NCBI GenBank assembly: GCA_002429085.1
Contig: DIYR01000137.1
Coordinates: forward strand, 1 to 63,843
Reading direction: 5' to 3'
Length of the DNA stretch: 63,843 bases
Source: Flavobacteriales bacterium UBA6049
GTDB lineage: Bacteria > Bacteroidota > Bacteroidia > Flavobacteriales_G > Salibacteraceae
In this document: positions 17,124-26,243 of the stretch, one piece after another
Layout of the letters: each line of letters opens with the position of its first letter
Numbering within the stretch: the first letter of the stretch is position 1
Translations under genes and position numbers: made by a program
The notes under the pieces: model-generated
The model's database searches: none
What the model was told of the DNA's origin: nothing
What the model saw: the letters and a program-made list of their open reading frames with translations, nothing else

Positions 17124-20100
17124 ATGATGAATTATAAATATCTCATACTGGTTTTAACAGGTATACTTGGATTAACAACAAGTATACAAGCTAGACAGTA
17201 CGTTGGTAGTACATCTGGCAAACGTGGTGCAGGAGGCGGAACATCCATTGCCGCGAACTGTAATCAACCGACTTCAAGTGAAGTTTTAGAAATTAATAAC
17301 GTTAGAGCATTGATCCAAACTGGAGGTGATATGTGGTGGGATCTCGTTGGCCAAGCTAGATATGAGATTCCGAGTGGTTCTGGTCGTACAGCATTATTCG
17401 CTGGTTCACTGTGGTTAGGAGGTGAAGATCAATCTGGACAGTTGAAATTAGCTGCATTAAGATTTAGATCAGAAGGAACAGACTTTTGGACTGGTCCATT
17501 ATCAACTATAGATGCAGAAATTTCACCTGAAACATGCAATGAATATGATAAGCACTTCCGCACTACGAGAGCAGAAGTTGCTCTATTTCGAGAGTGGTAT
17601 AACTGTAATTTAGATGATGATTGTGACGCTCAAGAGTTATTCCCAGGATATCAAATTCCACAATCAATTTTAGAATGGCCTGCTCACGGAGATCCGTCCG
17701 CACCATTTAATCAGGATTTTCAGCTTGCACCATTTATTGACAATAATGGTGATGGACTTTATAATCCACAATCAGATGGAGATTATCCACGATATCAACT
17801 TGATGGAGTGGAGAACTGCGGTTCTTCCAGAATTGTTGACATATACGGAGATGAAAACCTTTGGTGGGTTTTCAATGATCGAGGAAACATTCATACTGAA
17901 ACTGGAGGTGAAGCTATTGGTATGGAAGTTCGTGCTCAAGCTTTTGGATTTGCTACCAATGATGAGGTTAACAATATGACATTCTACAATTACGAACTTC
18001 ATAACAGATCTACATTCTTACTAAGAGACACCTATTTTGGTTTCTTCGTTGATTCAGATCTTGGTAATGCACAAGACGATTATGTCGGTTGTGATGTATC
18101 TAGAGGTCTCGGATATGCTTACAATGGTGACGAATTAGACGAATCATCTGGTGGAGCTACTGGTTATGGAACTAACCCACCTGCCATCGGTGTTGATTTT
18201 TTCCAAGGTCCTTTCCAAGATGATGATGGAAAAGATAATTGTCTTTGTTTGAATGATTATGATGGAGCTATCGCTGATGATGGAATTCCCTATTCTGGTT
18301 TGGGAGTTGGCTATGGAGATGGGATACCAGATAATGAACGTCTTGGTATGCGTGCATTCCTTTATTTTAATAATGGAGGTGGTAACGATGGTGACCCTCA
18401 AACTGCCCCGGAATATTACAACTATTTGAGATCCTTCTGGAGAGATAATTCAAGGATGGTATATGGTGGAAGAGGTCTTCAAAGCGACTTTGAGGCTCCA
18501 TTGATTGAAGCCGATTTCTTGTTTCCAGGAGACTCTGATCCGATTGGTTGGGGAACAGGTGGTACAGTTCGTGAACCTTGGACGGAAGTTACTGCTGGTA
18601 ATGCTCCTGATGACAGACGTTTTGTTCAGTCTTCTGGTCCGTTTATTCTTGCTCCTGGTGCAGTGAATAATGTAACAGTAGGGGTTGTTTGGTCTAGAGC
18701 TAATTCTGGTGGTGCTAATGCATCTGTATCTAAATTATTAGTAGATGATCAAAAGACGCAAGCTTTATTTGACAATTGCTTTCAATTGCTAGATGGACCT
18801 GATGCTCCCAATTTGGAAGTAGTAGAACTTGACCAAGAAATTATTTTGACAATTGGCAACAATGCTACTTCAAATAACTACAATGAATCATATGCAGAAG
18901 CTGATCCTTTTATCATTCCTCCTGATTCATTATCACCACAAGAAGCCTTAGACTATCAAACGTACAAGTTCCAAGGTTACCAAATTTATCAACTGGCAGA
19001 TGCATCTGTCTCAGCTTCTGATATCTACGATGACACTCGAGCTCGCTTAGTGTTTCAATCTGACATTAAGGATGATGTTGAAGACTTAACAAATTACATC
19101 TTTAACACAGAAGTTAACGCAGAAGAAGCTTTGCCTAGGGTTATTAATGCACAAAACGATGGTGTACTCAAGTCTGTTAGAATAGATCAGGATTTATTTG
19201 CTGAAGGAGACAGAACTATTATAAATCATAAGACGTACTACTACATGGCAATTGCTTATGCACACAACAACTATAAAAATTATAAACAAAACTCTCCAGA
19301 TGATTTAGATGGTCAGAAAACACCTTATCTTCCATCTAGAAGGTCTGCCACAGGCCCAATTCCGGTGATAACAGCTATACCTCACAAGCCAAGTGTTAGA
19401 AATAACGGTACCTCGCTTAATTCAATTTATGCACAATCAGTACCTGTAGTTAAGCTTGAAGGTCTTGGGAACTCTGGATTTAACTTAGATATACCAGATA
19501 GCGTAGCCAATAATATTTTATCAGGTAATACTCCAACATACATTGATTATGTAGCAAACCATACACCAATCCAAGTTCAAGTTGTTGATCCTCTAAGTGT
19601 TCGTGCTGGTAATTATACAGTAGTATTTAAAGATACCTCGGCTTCTCAGGATATGACTAATTCATATTGGGAAATATTTGATGCCGATACAGATTCGCTA
19701 CTTGCAACATCAGGTTCTTCTATTCAAATTGGATCTGAAGAAATTATCCCGGACTTAGGAGTATCAATTAGAACTCGTCAACAAGCGTTTCCTGGTGATA
19801 TCGATAATACTGATAACAACGGTATGCTAACTTCTACTATTGAGTTCAGTGATGACAGTAAAACTTGGTTAACTGGTTTTGGTGATAATGACGGTGGTCA
19901 AGATTCTGTTTTAAACTGGATTCGATCAGGAACTTCCGATGATGACAGCAATCCCGCCAATAATGATTATGACCCTGATACTCTACGTGGTGGATTCATT
20001 GATCCTAATGAAGATTATGAAAACATTATCGACAGGTGGTGGGCTCCGTTTAGGATGTCATCTGCCCTTGCTCATAATCCATCTAGTAATATAAGGTATC

Positions 20101-21467
20101 GACCATCAGGTTTTCTAAATCATACTGGCCCTACGGGAATTTTCCAATCAGTTCCAGCAAGCAATGCTTATATCATCCAGTATTTAAATAATGTGAATAT
20201 TTATATTACTGATGACAAGGATAAATGGACACGTTCACCTGTAATTGAAGCTCAAGATGATCCTAACCTAGCAATAGGAGGAGCATTTAAAATGCACTTA
20301 AGACAATCTCCTTCTGTTGATAAAGACGGTAACCCTGCTGATACTGCAAATGGAGGTACCATTAGTACCGATCCAAATAGCGCAAGTTTTATAGCTACAA
20401 CTGGTATGGGTTGGTTCCCTGGTTATGCTATTGACATCGAAACAGGAGAAAGATTAAACATTGCATTTGCCGAAGATTCGTATCTAATTTCTGAGAATGG
20501 TGCAGATATGATATGGAATCCAACAAATACTGAAACAGAAGGTGCATTTGGCGGAGACCGTAGATATGGTGGTAAGCACTTCATTTACATCTTCAGAAAC
20601 AATATTGTAGAAGAAAATGCTATAGTGTTCCCGTACTTCTTCGAGGAAGATCCTTCTTCACGAATGCCAACATATGATGCAGGTCAATTTATCGTAGACA
20701 AATTGACTGTTGGTGGTAGAGATGAAATTCAACAAGTTTGGAGAGCTTGTAACTGGGTAGCGTACCCTCGCCTAGTATTGGGTAGAAGTCTTCTTGAAAC
20801 AGACGTTGTTGTAAAACTTAGAGTTACTAGTCCATATAGAAGACATTCGATGTTAACTGAGACTAAAAGTGTAGGCGATCAATTAGAAAACGGTATTCAA
20901 TACCTTGTTGAAGCTGGTCCCGTATTATACAACGATTCTATATATGTTAGAGGTAGTGTTATCTACGGTACAGGTGAAGAATTAGAATATACACCAGTGT
21001 TTAGGGGAACTATTCCTCCAACACCAGTATTAAATGAAGATACGGCAAATGTCGTGCGACAAACCTTAAATGGTGGTCTACCTGTTTATCAATTCAGCTT
21101 AAATGGTTTGGAGCCATCTACAAACGTTAAATCAATTGCTGATGACGCTCTTGATATCATCAATGTTGTACCAAACCCGTATTACGCATATAGTACATAT
21201 GAAGTGGATAAGATTGATAATCGTGTTAAAATTGTAAATCTTCCTGAACGTGCTACCATCAAGATTTACACTTTAAACGGTATTCTTGTTCGTGAATTCA
21301 CAAAAGATGATCCTAACATTACTTCGATTGATTGGGACTTGAAAAACCATGCACGTATACCAATTGCAAGTGGAGTGTATCTAATTCATGTAGATGTGCC
21401 AGGTGTTGGTGAGCAAGTAATTAAATGGTTTGCTGTAATGAGACCAGTAGATCTTGATTCATTCTAA
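17124..21467 (+). CDS. Giant secreted protein with T9SS-like C-terminal domain
   Basis: A 1447-residue protein with a signal peptide (about 1-23) and no membrane helix. The body is rich in Asp/Asn and aromatic residues and has calcium-binding-like stretches (DNNGDGLYNPQSDGDYPRY, NDYDGAIADDGIPYSG). I do not recognise a catalytic domain. The end, after VVPNPYYAYSTYE, reads ATIKIYTLNGILVREF, then WDLKNHARIPIASGVYLIHV. This is the beta-sandwich pattern of type IX secretion sorting domains, though the last strand is longer than usual. It lies 16 bases after the TonB receptor and 46 before the PorV-like gene, the type of partner used by T9SS cargo. A surface-exposed role is inference. Confidence 0.8.
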   Translation: MMNYKYLILVLTGILGLTTSIQARQYVGSTSGKRGAGGGTSIAANCNQPTSSEVLEINNVRALIQTGGDMWWDLVGQARYEIPSGSGRTALFAGSLWLGGEDQSGQLKLAALRFRSEGTDFWTGPLSTIDAEISPETCNEYDKHFRTTRAEVALFREWYNCNLDDDCDAQELFPGYQIPQSILEWPAHGDPSAPFNQDFQLAPFIDNNGDGLYNPQSDGDYPRYQLDGVENCGSSRIVDIYGDENLWWVFNDRGNIHTETGGEAIGMEVRAQAFGFATNDEVNNMTFYNYELHNRSTFLLRDTYFGFFVDSDLGNAQDDYVGCDVSRGLGYAYNGDELDESSGGATGYGTNPPAIGVDFFQGPFQDDDGKDNCLCLNDYDGAIADDGIPYSGLGVGYGDGIPDNERLGMRAFLYFNNGGGNDGDPQTAPEYYNYLRSFWRDNSRMVYGGRGLQSDFEAPLIEADFLFPGDSDPIGWGTGGTVREPWTEVTAGNAPDDRRFVQSSGPFILAPGAVNNVTVGVVWSRANSGGANASVSKLLVDDQKTQALFDNCFQLLDGPDAPNLEVVELDQEIILTIGNNATSNNYNESYAEADPFIIPPDSLSPQEALDYQTYKFQGYQIYQLADASVSASDIYDDTRARLVFQSDIKDDVEDLTNYIFNTEVNAEEALPRVINAQNDGVLKSVRIDQDLFAEGDRTIINHKTYYYMAIAYAHNNYKNYKQNSPDDLDGQKTPYLPSRRSATGPIPVITAIPHKPSVRNNGTSLNSIYAQSVPVVKLEGLGNSGFNLDIPDSVANNILSGNTPTYIDYVANHTPIQVQVVDPLSVRAGNYTVVFKDTSASQDMTNSYWEIFDADTDSLLATSGSSIQIGSEEIIPDLGVSIRTRQQAFPGDIDNTDNNGMLTSTIEFSDDSKTWLTGFGDNDGGQDSVLNWIRSGTSDDDSNPANNDYDPDTLRGGFIDPNEDYENIIDRWWAPFRMSSALAHNPSSNIRYRPSGFLNHTGPTGIFQSVPASNAYIIQYLNNVNIYITDDKDKWTRSPVIEAQDDPNLAIGGAFKMHLRQSPSVDKDGNPADTANGGTISTDPNSASFIATTGMGWFPGYAIDIETGERLNIAFAEDSYLISENGADMIWNPTNTETEGAFGGDRRYGGKHFIYIFRNNIVEENAIVFPYFFEEDPSSRMPTYDAGQFIVDKLTVGGRDEIQQVWRACNWVAYPRLVLGRSLLETDVVVKLRVTSPYRRHSMLTETKSVGDQLENGIQYLVEAGPVLYNDSIYVRGSVIYGTGEELEYTPVFRGTIPPTPVLNEDTANVVRQTLNGGLPVYQFSLNGLEPSTNVKSIADDALDIINVVPNPYYAYSTYEVDKIDNRVKIVNLPERATIKIYTLNGILVREFTKDDPNITSIDWDLKNHARIPIASGVYLIHVDVPGVGEQVIKWFAVMRPVDLDSF

Positions 21468-21513
21468 TTGAAATCTATCTAAACATTATCTAACCGATAA
21501 AGGAAAAAAACAA

Positions 21514-22593
21514 ATGAGAAATCTTTATAAAAGTATATTGTTAGGATCCCTTACAGTGTTGACGATAGGTTCAAATACTGCACTCGCAGGAAATGAAGAT
21601 CGCATCGCGGCAAATGGAGCCAACCAACTATTAATTAACCCTTGGGCAAGAAGTTCTGGTCTTGCCCACTCAAATATGGCTAGTGTAACAGGAACTGAAG
21701 CAACTTTCCTAAACGTAGCTGGTTTGGCGTTTGTTGACAAGACTGAATTAAACTTTACCCACACTCGTTATTTAGCTACTTCTGGTGTATCACTAAATGC
21801 CATAGGCTTCGGTCAACGCGTTGGTGAAACAAGTGTTTTGGGTATTTCCGTTATGACTACAAGTTTTGGAGATATTGACAGAACAACTACAAATCAACCA
21901 GATGGTACTGCAGGAACGTATAACTTACAATATGGAAACTTTGCACTTTCGTACGCGAGAGCATTTTCTAACTCGATCTACGCAGGTATAACGACACGTG
22001 TGACCACAGAAGGTCTTTCAAATGCACGTGCTACTGGTATCTCTTTTGATGCTGGTATCCGTTATGTAACAGGTAAGAAAGAGCATATTAAATTTGGTAT
22101 CGCATTGAAAAATGTAGGTGGTAAAATGCAATTCAATGGTGATGGTCTATCTCAAGTAACTACACTAGATGGTAAAGAATTTACCCTAGCTGTTAGATCA
22201 CAAGATTTTGAGATGCCTTCAACACTTAATATTGGATTCTCTTACGATTATTATTTAGGTGAAGAAGCAGACTCTACCGGTACAGAAATCAAATCGATGC
22301 ATAGAATAACTGGTTCTGGGTCTTTCTTGTCTAATTCATTCGGTAAAGATCAATTCAATATTGGCGCTGAATACGCCTTCAAAGAAATGTTCATGTTGCG
22401 TGCAGGATTAGTTTATGAAGAGGATTTATTTGATGATAGTGAAAATAAAAATATCATCACAGGGCCAACATTCGGAGGTACTGTTGCTGTTCCTATTACT
22501 AAAAATGGTGGAACTTTCGATATCGACTATTCTTATAGGTTAACGAGGTCTTTAGGTGGTATCCATTCTATTGGTGCTCGTATCAATCTATAA
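21514..22593 (+). CDS. PorV/PorQ-like outer-membrane protein
   Basis: A 359-residue predicted 14-stranded outer-membrane barrel. The signal peptide ends near NTALAGNED. The N-terminal mature part (INPWARSSGLAHSNMASV and TEATFLNVAGLAFV) is the typical start of PorV/PorQ/OmpP1-related proteins of Bacteroidota, with GL/N-P-AGL motifs. The protein alternates short hydrophobic strands and ends in SIGARINL. PorV shuttles T9SS cargo to the attachment complex. Here the gene follows a secreted protein with a T9SS-like C-terminus, so it may be a dedicated partner (inference). The operon closes with a terminator just downstream. Confidence 0.85.
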   Translation: MRNLYKSILLGSLTVLTIGSNTALAGNEDRIAANGANQLLINPWARSSGLAHSNMASVTGTEATFLNVAGLAFVDKTELNFTHTRYLATSGVSLNAIGFGQRVGETSVLGISVMTTSFGDIDRTTTNQPDGTAGTYNLQYGNFALSYARAFSNSIYAGITTRVTTEGLSNARATGISFDAGIRYVTGKKEHIKFGIALKNVGGKMQFNGDGLSQVTTLDGKEFTLAVRSQDFEMPSTLNIGFSYDYYLGEEADSTGTEIKSMHRITGSGSFLSNSFGKDQFNIGAEYAFKEMFMLRAGLVYEEDLFDDSENKNIITGPTFGGTVAVPITKNGGTFDIDYSYRLTRSLGGIHSIGARINL

Positions 22594-22605
22594 CATAGAA
22601 ATACA

Positions 22606-22613
22606 TACTTTTG
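22606..22613 (+). promoter_or_regulatory. Putative -7 element for greA
   Basis: TACTTTTG matches TAnnTTTG exactly, 67 bases before greA. No clear -33 element is seen at the right distance. Transcription would start within the left arm of the following hairpin, so that hairpin would terminate only the upstream operon. Confidence 0.4.
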
Positions 22614-22616
22614 CTG

Positions 22617-22652
22617 ATCCCGTCTCTGTAAGGAGGCGGGATTTAATTTTTT
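22617..22652 (+). terminator. Terminator after the PorV-like gene
   Basis: A 10-bp stem (22617-22626 with the segment ending at 22642, one G-T pair) has a short TGTAA loop and is followed by a T-rich tract (TTTAATTTTTT). Confidence 0.75.
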
Positions 22653-22679
22653 ATATAACAGACATTAATCCAAACGTTT

Positions 22680-23153
22680 ATGAGTAACGTTTCATACTAT
22701 ACCGAAGAAGGGCTTCAAAAACTAAAGGATGAGTTGAAGGACATGGAAACAGTTCAAAGGCCTAAAATCTCGCAACAGATTGCCGATGCCCGCGATAAAG
22801 GTGATCTATCTGAAAATGCAGAATACGATGCGGCTAAAGAAGCTCAAGGTTTACTAGAAGCTAAGATTGCAAAGCTCAAAGAAATTGTAAGCAACGCCCG
22901 AATTATTGATGAGTCTCAACTAGATACTTCCAAAGCACTTATACTCTCTAAAGTTCGCATCAAAAATCTAGCGAATAAGATGGAAATGACCTATACACTC
23001 GTATCTGCTAAAGAAGCAGATTTAAAGACAGGTAAAATATCGGTAGAGAGCCCAATTGGTAAAGGTTTATTAGGAAAGTCTGTTGGAGATAAAGCAGAAA
23101 TACAAGTTCCTACAGGAAAGATTACCTTTGAGATACTTGAAATCTCCAGATAA
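22680..23153 (+). CDS. greA: Transcription elongation factor GreA
   Basis: It rescues backtracked RNA polymerase by stimulating transcript cleavage. At 157 residues it has the usual length. The N-terminal coiled coil contains LQKLKDELKDMETVQRPKI and the acidic tip DKGDLSENAEYDAAKEAQ, whose Asp/Glu act in the polymerase secondary channel. The C-terminal domain has ISVESPIGKGLLGKSVGD. The start ATG at 22680 gives MSNVSYYTEEGLQKL, typical of the family. Its stop overlaps the next ATG by one base (TAATG), so it is co-translated with the HIT gene, a common arrangement in Bacteroidota. Confidence 0.97.
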   Translation: MSNVSYYTEEGLQKLKDELKDMETVQRPKISQQIADARDKGDLSENAEYDAAKEAQGLLEAKIAKLKEIVSNARIIDESQLDTSKALILSKVRIKNLANKMEMTYTLVSAKEADLKTGKISVESPIGKGLLGKSVGDKAEIQVPTGKITFEILEISR

Positions 23154-23545
23154 TGTCATCTATATTCACCAAAATAATTCAAGGCGAAATTCCTGCGTAT
23201 AAAGTTTACGAAGACGACAGGTTTATCGCCTTTTTAGACATTTTTCCGCTTCGTGAAGGGCATACCTTAGTAGTTCCAAAGCAAGAGATAGATTATCTAT
23301 TCGATCAGGACGAGCATACACTATCCGAACTAATGCCCATTTGTAAAAAAATTGCCAAAGCCATTGAATCGGTTATTGACTGTGAGCGTGTAGGAGTAGC
23401 TGTTATTGGTTTAGAAGTCCCACATGCTCATGTTCACCTAGTTCCAATTAACGGTGTTCATGATATTGATTTCGCGCAACCAAAGCTAGAATTCACGAAA
23501 GATGAATTTACTTCAACAGCAAGTAGAATTAAATCCGCTATCTAA
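23153..23545 (+). CDS. HIT-family nucleotide-binding protein
   Basis: A 130-residue histidine-triad protein, likely a dinucleotide or AMP-conjugate hydrolase in the cytoplasm. It shows FTKIIQGEIPAYKVYEDD and FLDIFPLREGHTLVVPK at the N-terminus and the triad PHAHVHLVPI (H-x-H-x-H) near residue 95. It is coupled to greA by a one-base overlap. Its 3' end overlaps the convergent ruvC by 8 bases. The physiological substrate is not known for this family in Bacteroidota. Confidence 0.94.
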   Translation: MSSIFTKIIQGEIPAYKVYEDDRFIAFLDIFPLREGHTLVVPKQEIDYLFDQDEHTLSELMPICKKIAKAIESVIDCERVGVAVIGLEVPHAHVHLVPINGVHDIDFAQPKLEFTKDEFTSTASRIKSAI

Positions 23546-24122
23546 GTTTATCTGGATTTCGAGCTATAAACGTTGCCCAATCTGTTTTTTTCGCAGTCTT
23601 TTTCTTAGGTAAAGGAGATTCTATTTGATTGCCATTAGCAGTATGGACTTGCAAGTGATGGCACAACGCAGCAGCAAGTCCATCAGTTGCGTCTAAATCT
23701 TTTGGGAGTTCTTTTATCTTAAAAATACTCTTGAGCATTAGAGCCACTTCTTCTTTACTTGCTGCACCATTTCCAGTTATTGCCATTTTTATCTTTTTAG
23801 GAGAGTATTCTACAATAGGTATATCTCTGTAGACTGCTGCTGCAATAGCTACGCCTTGTGCTCTCCCAAGTTTTAACATACTTTGAACGTTTTTGCCAAA
23901 AAATGGAGCCTCAATCGCCAATTCATCTGGAAGGTGCTTATCAATTAAAGATAAAGTGCCTTCAAAAATGGCTCTAAGTTTAGCAGGATGTGACGGGAGT
24001 TTCTTCATATTGAGAACATCCATCTCCAAGAGGATTGGTGTCTTTCCCTCTTCCCTAATTACACCGTATCCCATAATTGTAGTTCCAGGATCAATACCTA
24101 ATATAACTCGTTCTGATTTCAA
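23538..24122 (-). CDS. ruvC: Crossover junction endodeoxyribonuclease RuvC
   Basis: It resolves Holliday junctions made during recombinational repair, acting with RuvAB. With the TTG start at 24122 it is 194 residues and begins MKSERVILGIDPGTTIMGYG, the standard RuvC N-terminus. An ATG at 24155 would add 11 atypical residues and run into the divergent gene. The four catalytic acidic residues are visible: Asp11 (GIDPGT), Glu71 (AIEAPFFG), Asp144 and Asp147 (DATDGLAAALCHH). The C-terminus is Lys-rich. It sits alone on the minus strand, overlapping the HIT gene by 8 bases at the 3' end. Confidence 0.95.
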   Translation of the reverse strand: MKSERVILGIDPGTTIMGYGVIREEGKTPILLEMDVLNMKKLPSHPAKLRAIFEGTLSLIDKHLPDELAIEAPFFGKNVQSMLKLGRAQGVAIAAAVYRDIPIVEYSPKKIKMAITGNGAASKEEVALMLKSIFKIKELPKDLDATDGLAAALCHHLQVHTANGNQIESPLPKKKTAKKTDWATFIARNPDKLR

Positions 24123-24142
24123 AAAATAACTTGCTTTGTAAT

Positions 24143-25141
24143 GTGCGCAGAACAAAGAAACGCAAATACTCGAAGAAGTTAGGATGGTTAATCAAGTTCC
24201 TGATTATTTCCTTGGCTATCGGGTTTATCTATTACCGACTTACAATTTCTAACGATTGGGATTCGTTCTCCGCATACTGGTCTGAAACTTGGAGTTCTAA
24301 TAATACACGCTTTCTTTTTTTTCTATCCCTTCTATTTGTTCCTCTTAACTGGAGTTTAGAAGCTCTTAAATGGAAAAAACTCATTCGAAGAATTGAACGA
24401 TTCTCTTTTTCCAAAAGTCTTAAGGCAACACTTGCTGGGGTCACTGCATCCGTTTTCACGCCTAATAGGGCTGGAGAGTTCGCTGGTAAAATGCTTTATG
24501 TTAAAAGCAAAAACAGGTTACGCGCCATTGTTGTTTCAATGGTATGTTCTATAGCTCAACTCCTGGTAACCGTAACGCTAGGATCCGTTGCATTCATTGC
24601 ATTCATACGTAATGAATACAGTTATGAGTTATCCGTATACATCGTATATATCACCATTTTCGGTGTAATTATGCTACTTAGTCTTGCATATATCTTTTAC
24701 TATCATTTATCTCTTTTAAAGCGTATTCTACGTCCATTGTTTCAGCGCTGGAAGTCATTTAGAAAAGCGTTAGCTCTATTAGATCGATTTAGTAGTGATG
24801 ATTATACCATGATTCTAGTCTACAGCTTTCTGAGGTTCGGCACCTATTGCTTCCAATACTTTTGCTTATTGGAGTTTTTCCAAAGTAACATGACTTTATC
24901 TCAATACATTACCCTAATTCCTGTCAATTTCCTTGGAATTTCTGCCATTCCATCCATCGCATTAGCAGAACTTGGCATACGAGAAGCTGTGGCACTTAGC
25001 TTCTTCTCTGTAACACATGCTCCTAGTATTGCAATAATTTCTGCGACATTTACACTATGGCTTATCAATGTTGCATTTCCAGCATTGATCGGAACAATAT
25101 TTATTGTGACCGCACCATTTAAAATCAAGCGTCATGGTTGA
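24143..25141 (+). CDS. Flippase-like membrane protein (LPG synthase TM-domain family)
   Basis: A polytopic membrane protein of about 333 residues belonging to the lysylphosphatidylglycerol synthase TM / UPF0104 (AglD-like) family. It has about eight hydrophobic helices. Family-type features are a Lys/Arg-rich N-terminus (RRTKKRKYSKK), WSLEALKWKKLI, the loop SVFTPNRAGEFAGKML and IALAELGIREAVALSFF. It lacks the soluble aminoacyl-transfer domain of MprF, so it is probably a lipid flippase or glycolipid-related protein. I prefer the GTG at 24143; a TTG at 24131 is also possible. It overlaps the glycosyltransferase gene by 8 bases, so the two are likely one glycolipid unit (inference). Confidence 0.8.
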   Translation: MRRTKKRKYSKKLGWLIKFLIISLAIGFIYYRLTISNDWDSFSAYWSETWSSNNTRFLFFLSLLFVPLNWSLEALKWKKLIRRIERFSFSKSLKATLAGVTASVFTPNRAGEFAGKMLYVKSKNRLRAIVVSMVCSIAQLLVTVTLGSVAFIAFIRNEYSYELSVYIVYITIFGVIMLLSLAYIFYYHLSLLKRILRPLFQRWKSFRKALALLDRFSSDDYTMILVYSFLRFGTYCFQYFCLLEFFQSNMTLSQYITLIPVNFLGISAIPSIALAELGIREAVALSFFSVTHAPSIAIISATFTLWLINVAFPALIGTIFIVTAPFKIKRHG

Positions 25142-26243
25142 ATGGATTATAGTTGGAGTAGTTATCATCGTATTGATTAGGTATGGTACGTTGTTAAATG
25201 GATATCTAGCCTTTGATCATTTAACCAACTCACCATCCTCAACCTCCCACAACACTCCTGTAACAGTAGTAATTGCCATCAAAAATGAGGAACGGCACCT
25301 TCAACAACTTTTTGAATCTTTTCTAAACCAATCAAGTAACTTAAACCATGTACAGTTCATTTTTGTTGATGATCATTCTACGGACAATTCGTCCAATATG
25401 ATTCAATCTATCTTACCCAAATTTCCGGATGCCGAATACATGATGAACGCATCGAACGGTAAGAAACACGCCATTCTATCAGGGACTAATCGGGCAAAGT
25501 ATGACTGGATTTTAATGACCGATGCTGACTGTATTCCATCTTCTAATTGGATACAGTTCATGACGAGTTCCATATCAGATACATCCTCGTTTATTGCTGG
25601 CCCCGTTCAGTTAAACACCCCTTGTAAATGGTTTGGCAACCTTCTCATGACTGAACATGCTGCTCTTCAGCAGCTTACTCGGTTAAGCATTGCTAAACAA
25701 GAACCTCTAATGGCAAATGGAGCGAACATGCTATTCAAGAAAAGTTTAGTGAGCACCGCTTTCACATCAAACACTTTGAGTTACCACTCTGGCGATGATA
25801 GTAATTTACTATTCACAGCTTGGAGGCAAAGTTCTCAAAGTATTGTTTTTGTCAATTCACGTGAAGCAAGCGTTGCAACCAATTCTCCAAATACACTTTC
25901 AGACTCTATAAAACAACGTGTCCGTTGGGCTAGTAAGCTAAAGCAATACGATTCTTTACATCATATTACTTCCGTTGGTTGGGTGATTGCAGTTTCCAAT
26001 TTAGTTGTTCCTACTTTACTCATATTATCATTCAAGGGAATAAGTCTTGGCGTTACCTTAATTGGATATCTATTTCTCAAGACATTTATAGATCAGCGTT
26101 TTACTAAAGATCTAATACATAATCACTCATTTGTAAAACAATTAACTTCTACTATACTCTACCCTTTCCTATTCGGAACTATTTTGATATTGAGTTTCTT
26201 AAAAGATCCTAAAAAATCAGTAATGCACTCACAAAAATGGTAG
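25134..26243 (+). CDS. Membrane-anchored family 2 glycosyltransferase
   Basis: A 369-residue GT2 enzyme. An N-terminal membrane helix (WIIVGVVIIVLIRYG) precedes the GT-A domain with VTVVIAIKNEERHL, FVDDHSTDNS and the metal-binding DADC (LMTDADCIPSSNW). The acceptor-side motif QRVRWASK is equivalent to Q-x-x-RW. Two hydrophobic segments near the C-terminus anchor it. It resembles processive or lipid-linked GT2 enzymes. It is coupled to the flippase-like gene by an 8-base overlap. Its last 35 bases overlap the convergent AtoE-type transporter gene. The sugar donor and acceptor are unknown. Confidence 0.9.
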   Translation: MVEWIIVGVVIIVLIRYGTLLNGYLAFDHLTNSPSSTSHNTPVTVVIAIKNEERHLQQLFESFLNQSSNLNHVQFIFVDDHSTDNSSNMIQSILPKFPDAEYMMNASNGKKHAILSGTNRAKYDWILMTDADCIPSSNWIQFMTSSISDTSSFIAGPVQLNTPCKWFGNLLMTEHAALQQLTRLSIAKQEPLMANGANMLFKKSLVSTAFTSNTLSYHSGDDSNLLFTAWRQSSQSIVFVNSREASVATNSPNTLSDSIKQRVRWASKLKQYDSLHHITSVGWVIAVSNLVVPTLLILSFKGISLGVTLIGYLFLKTFIDQRFTKDLIHNHSFVKQLTSTILYPFLFGTILILSFLKDPKKSVMHSQKW

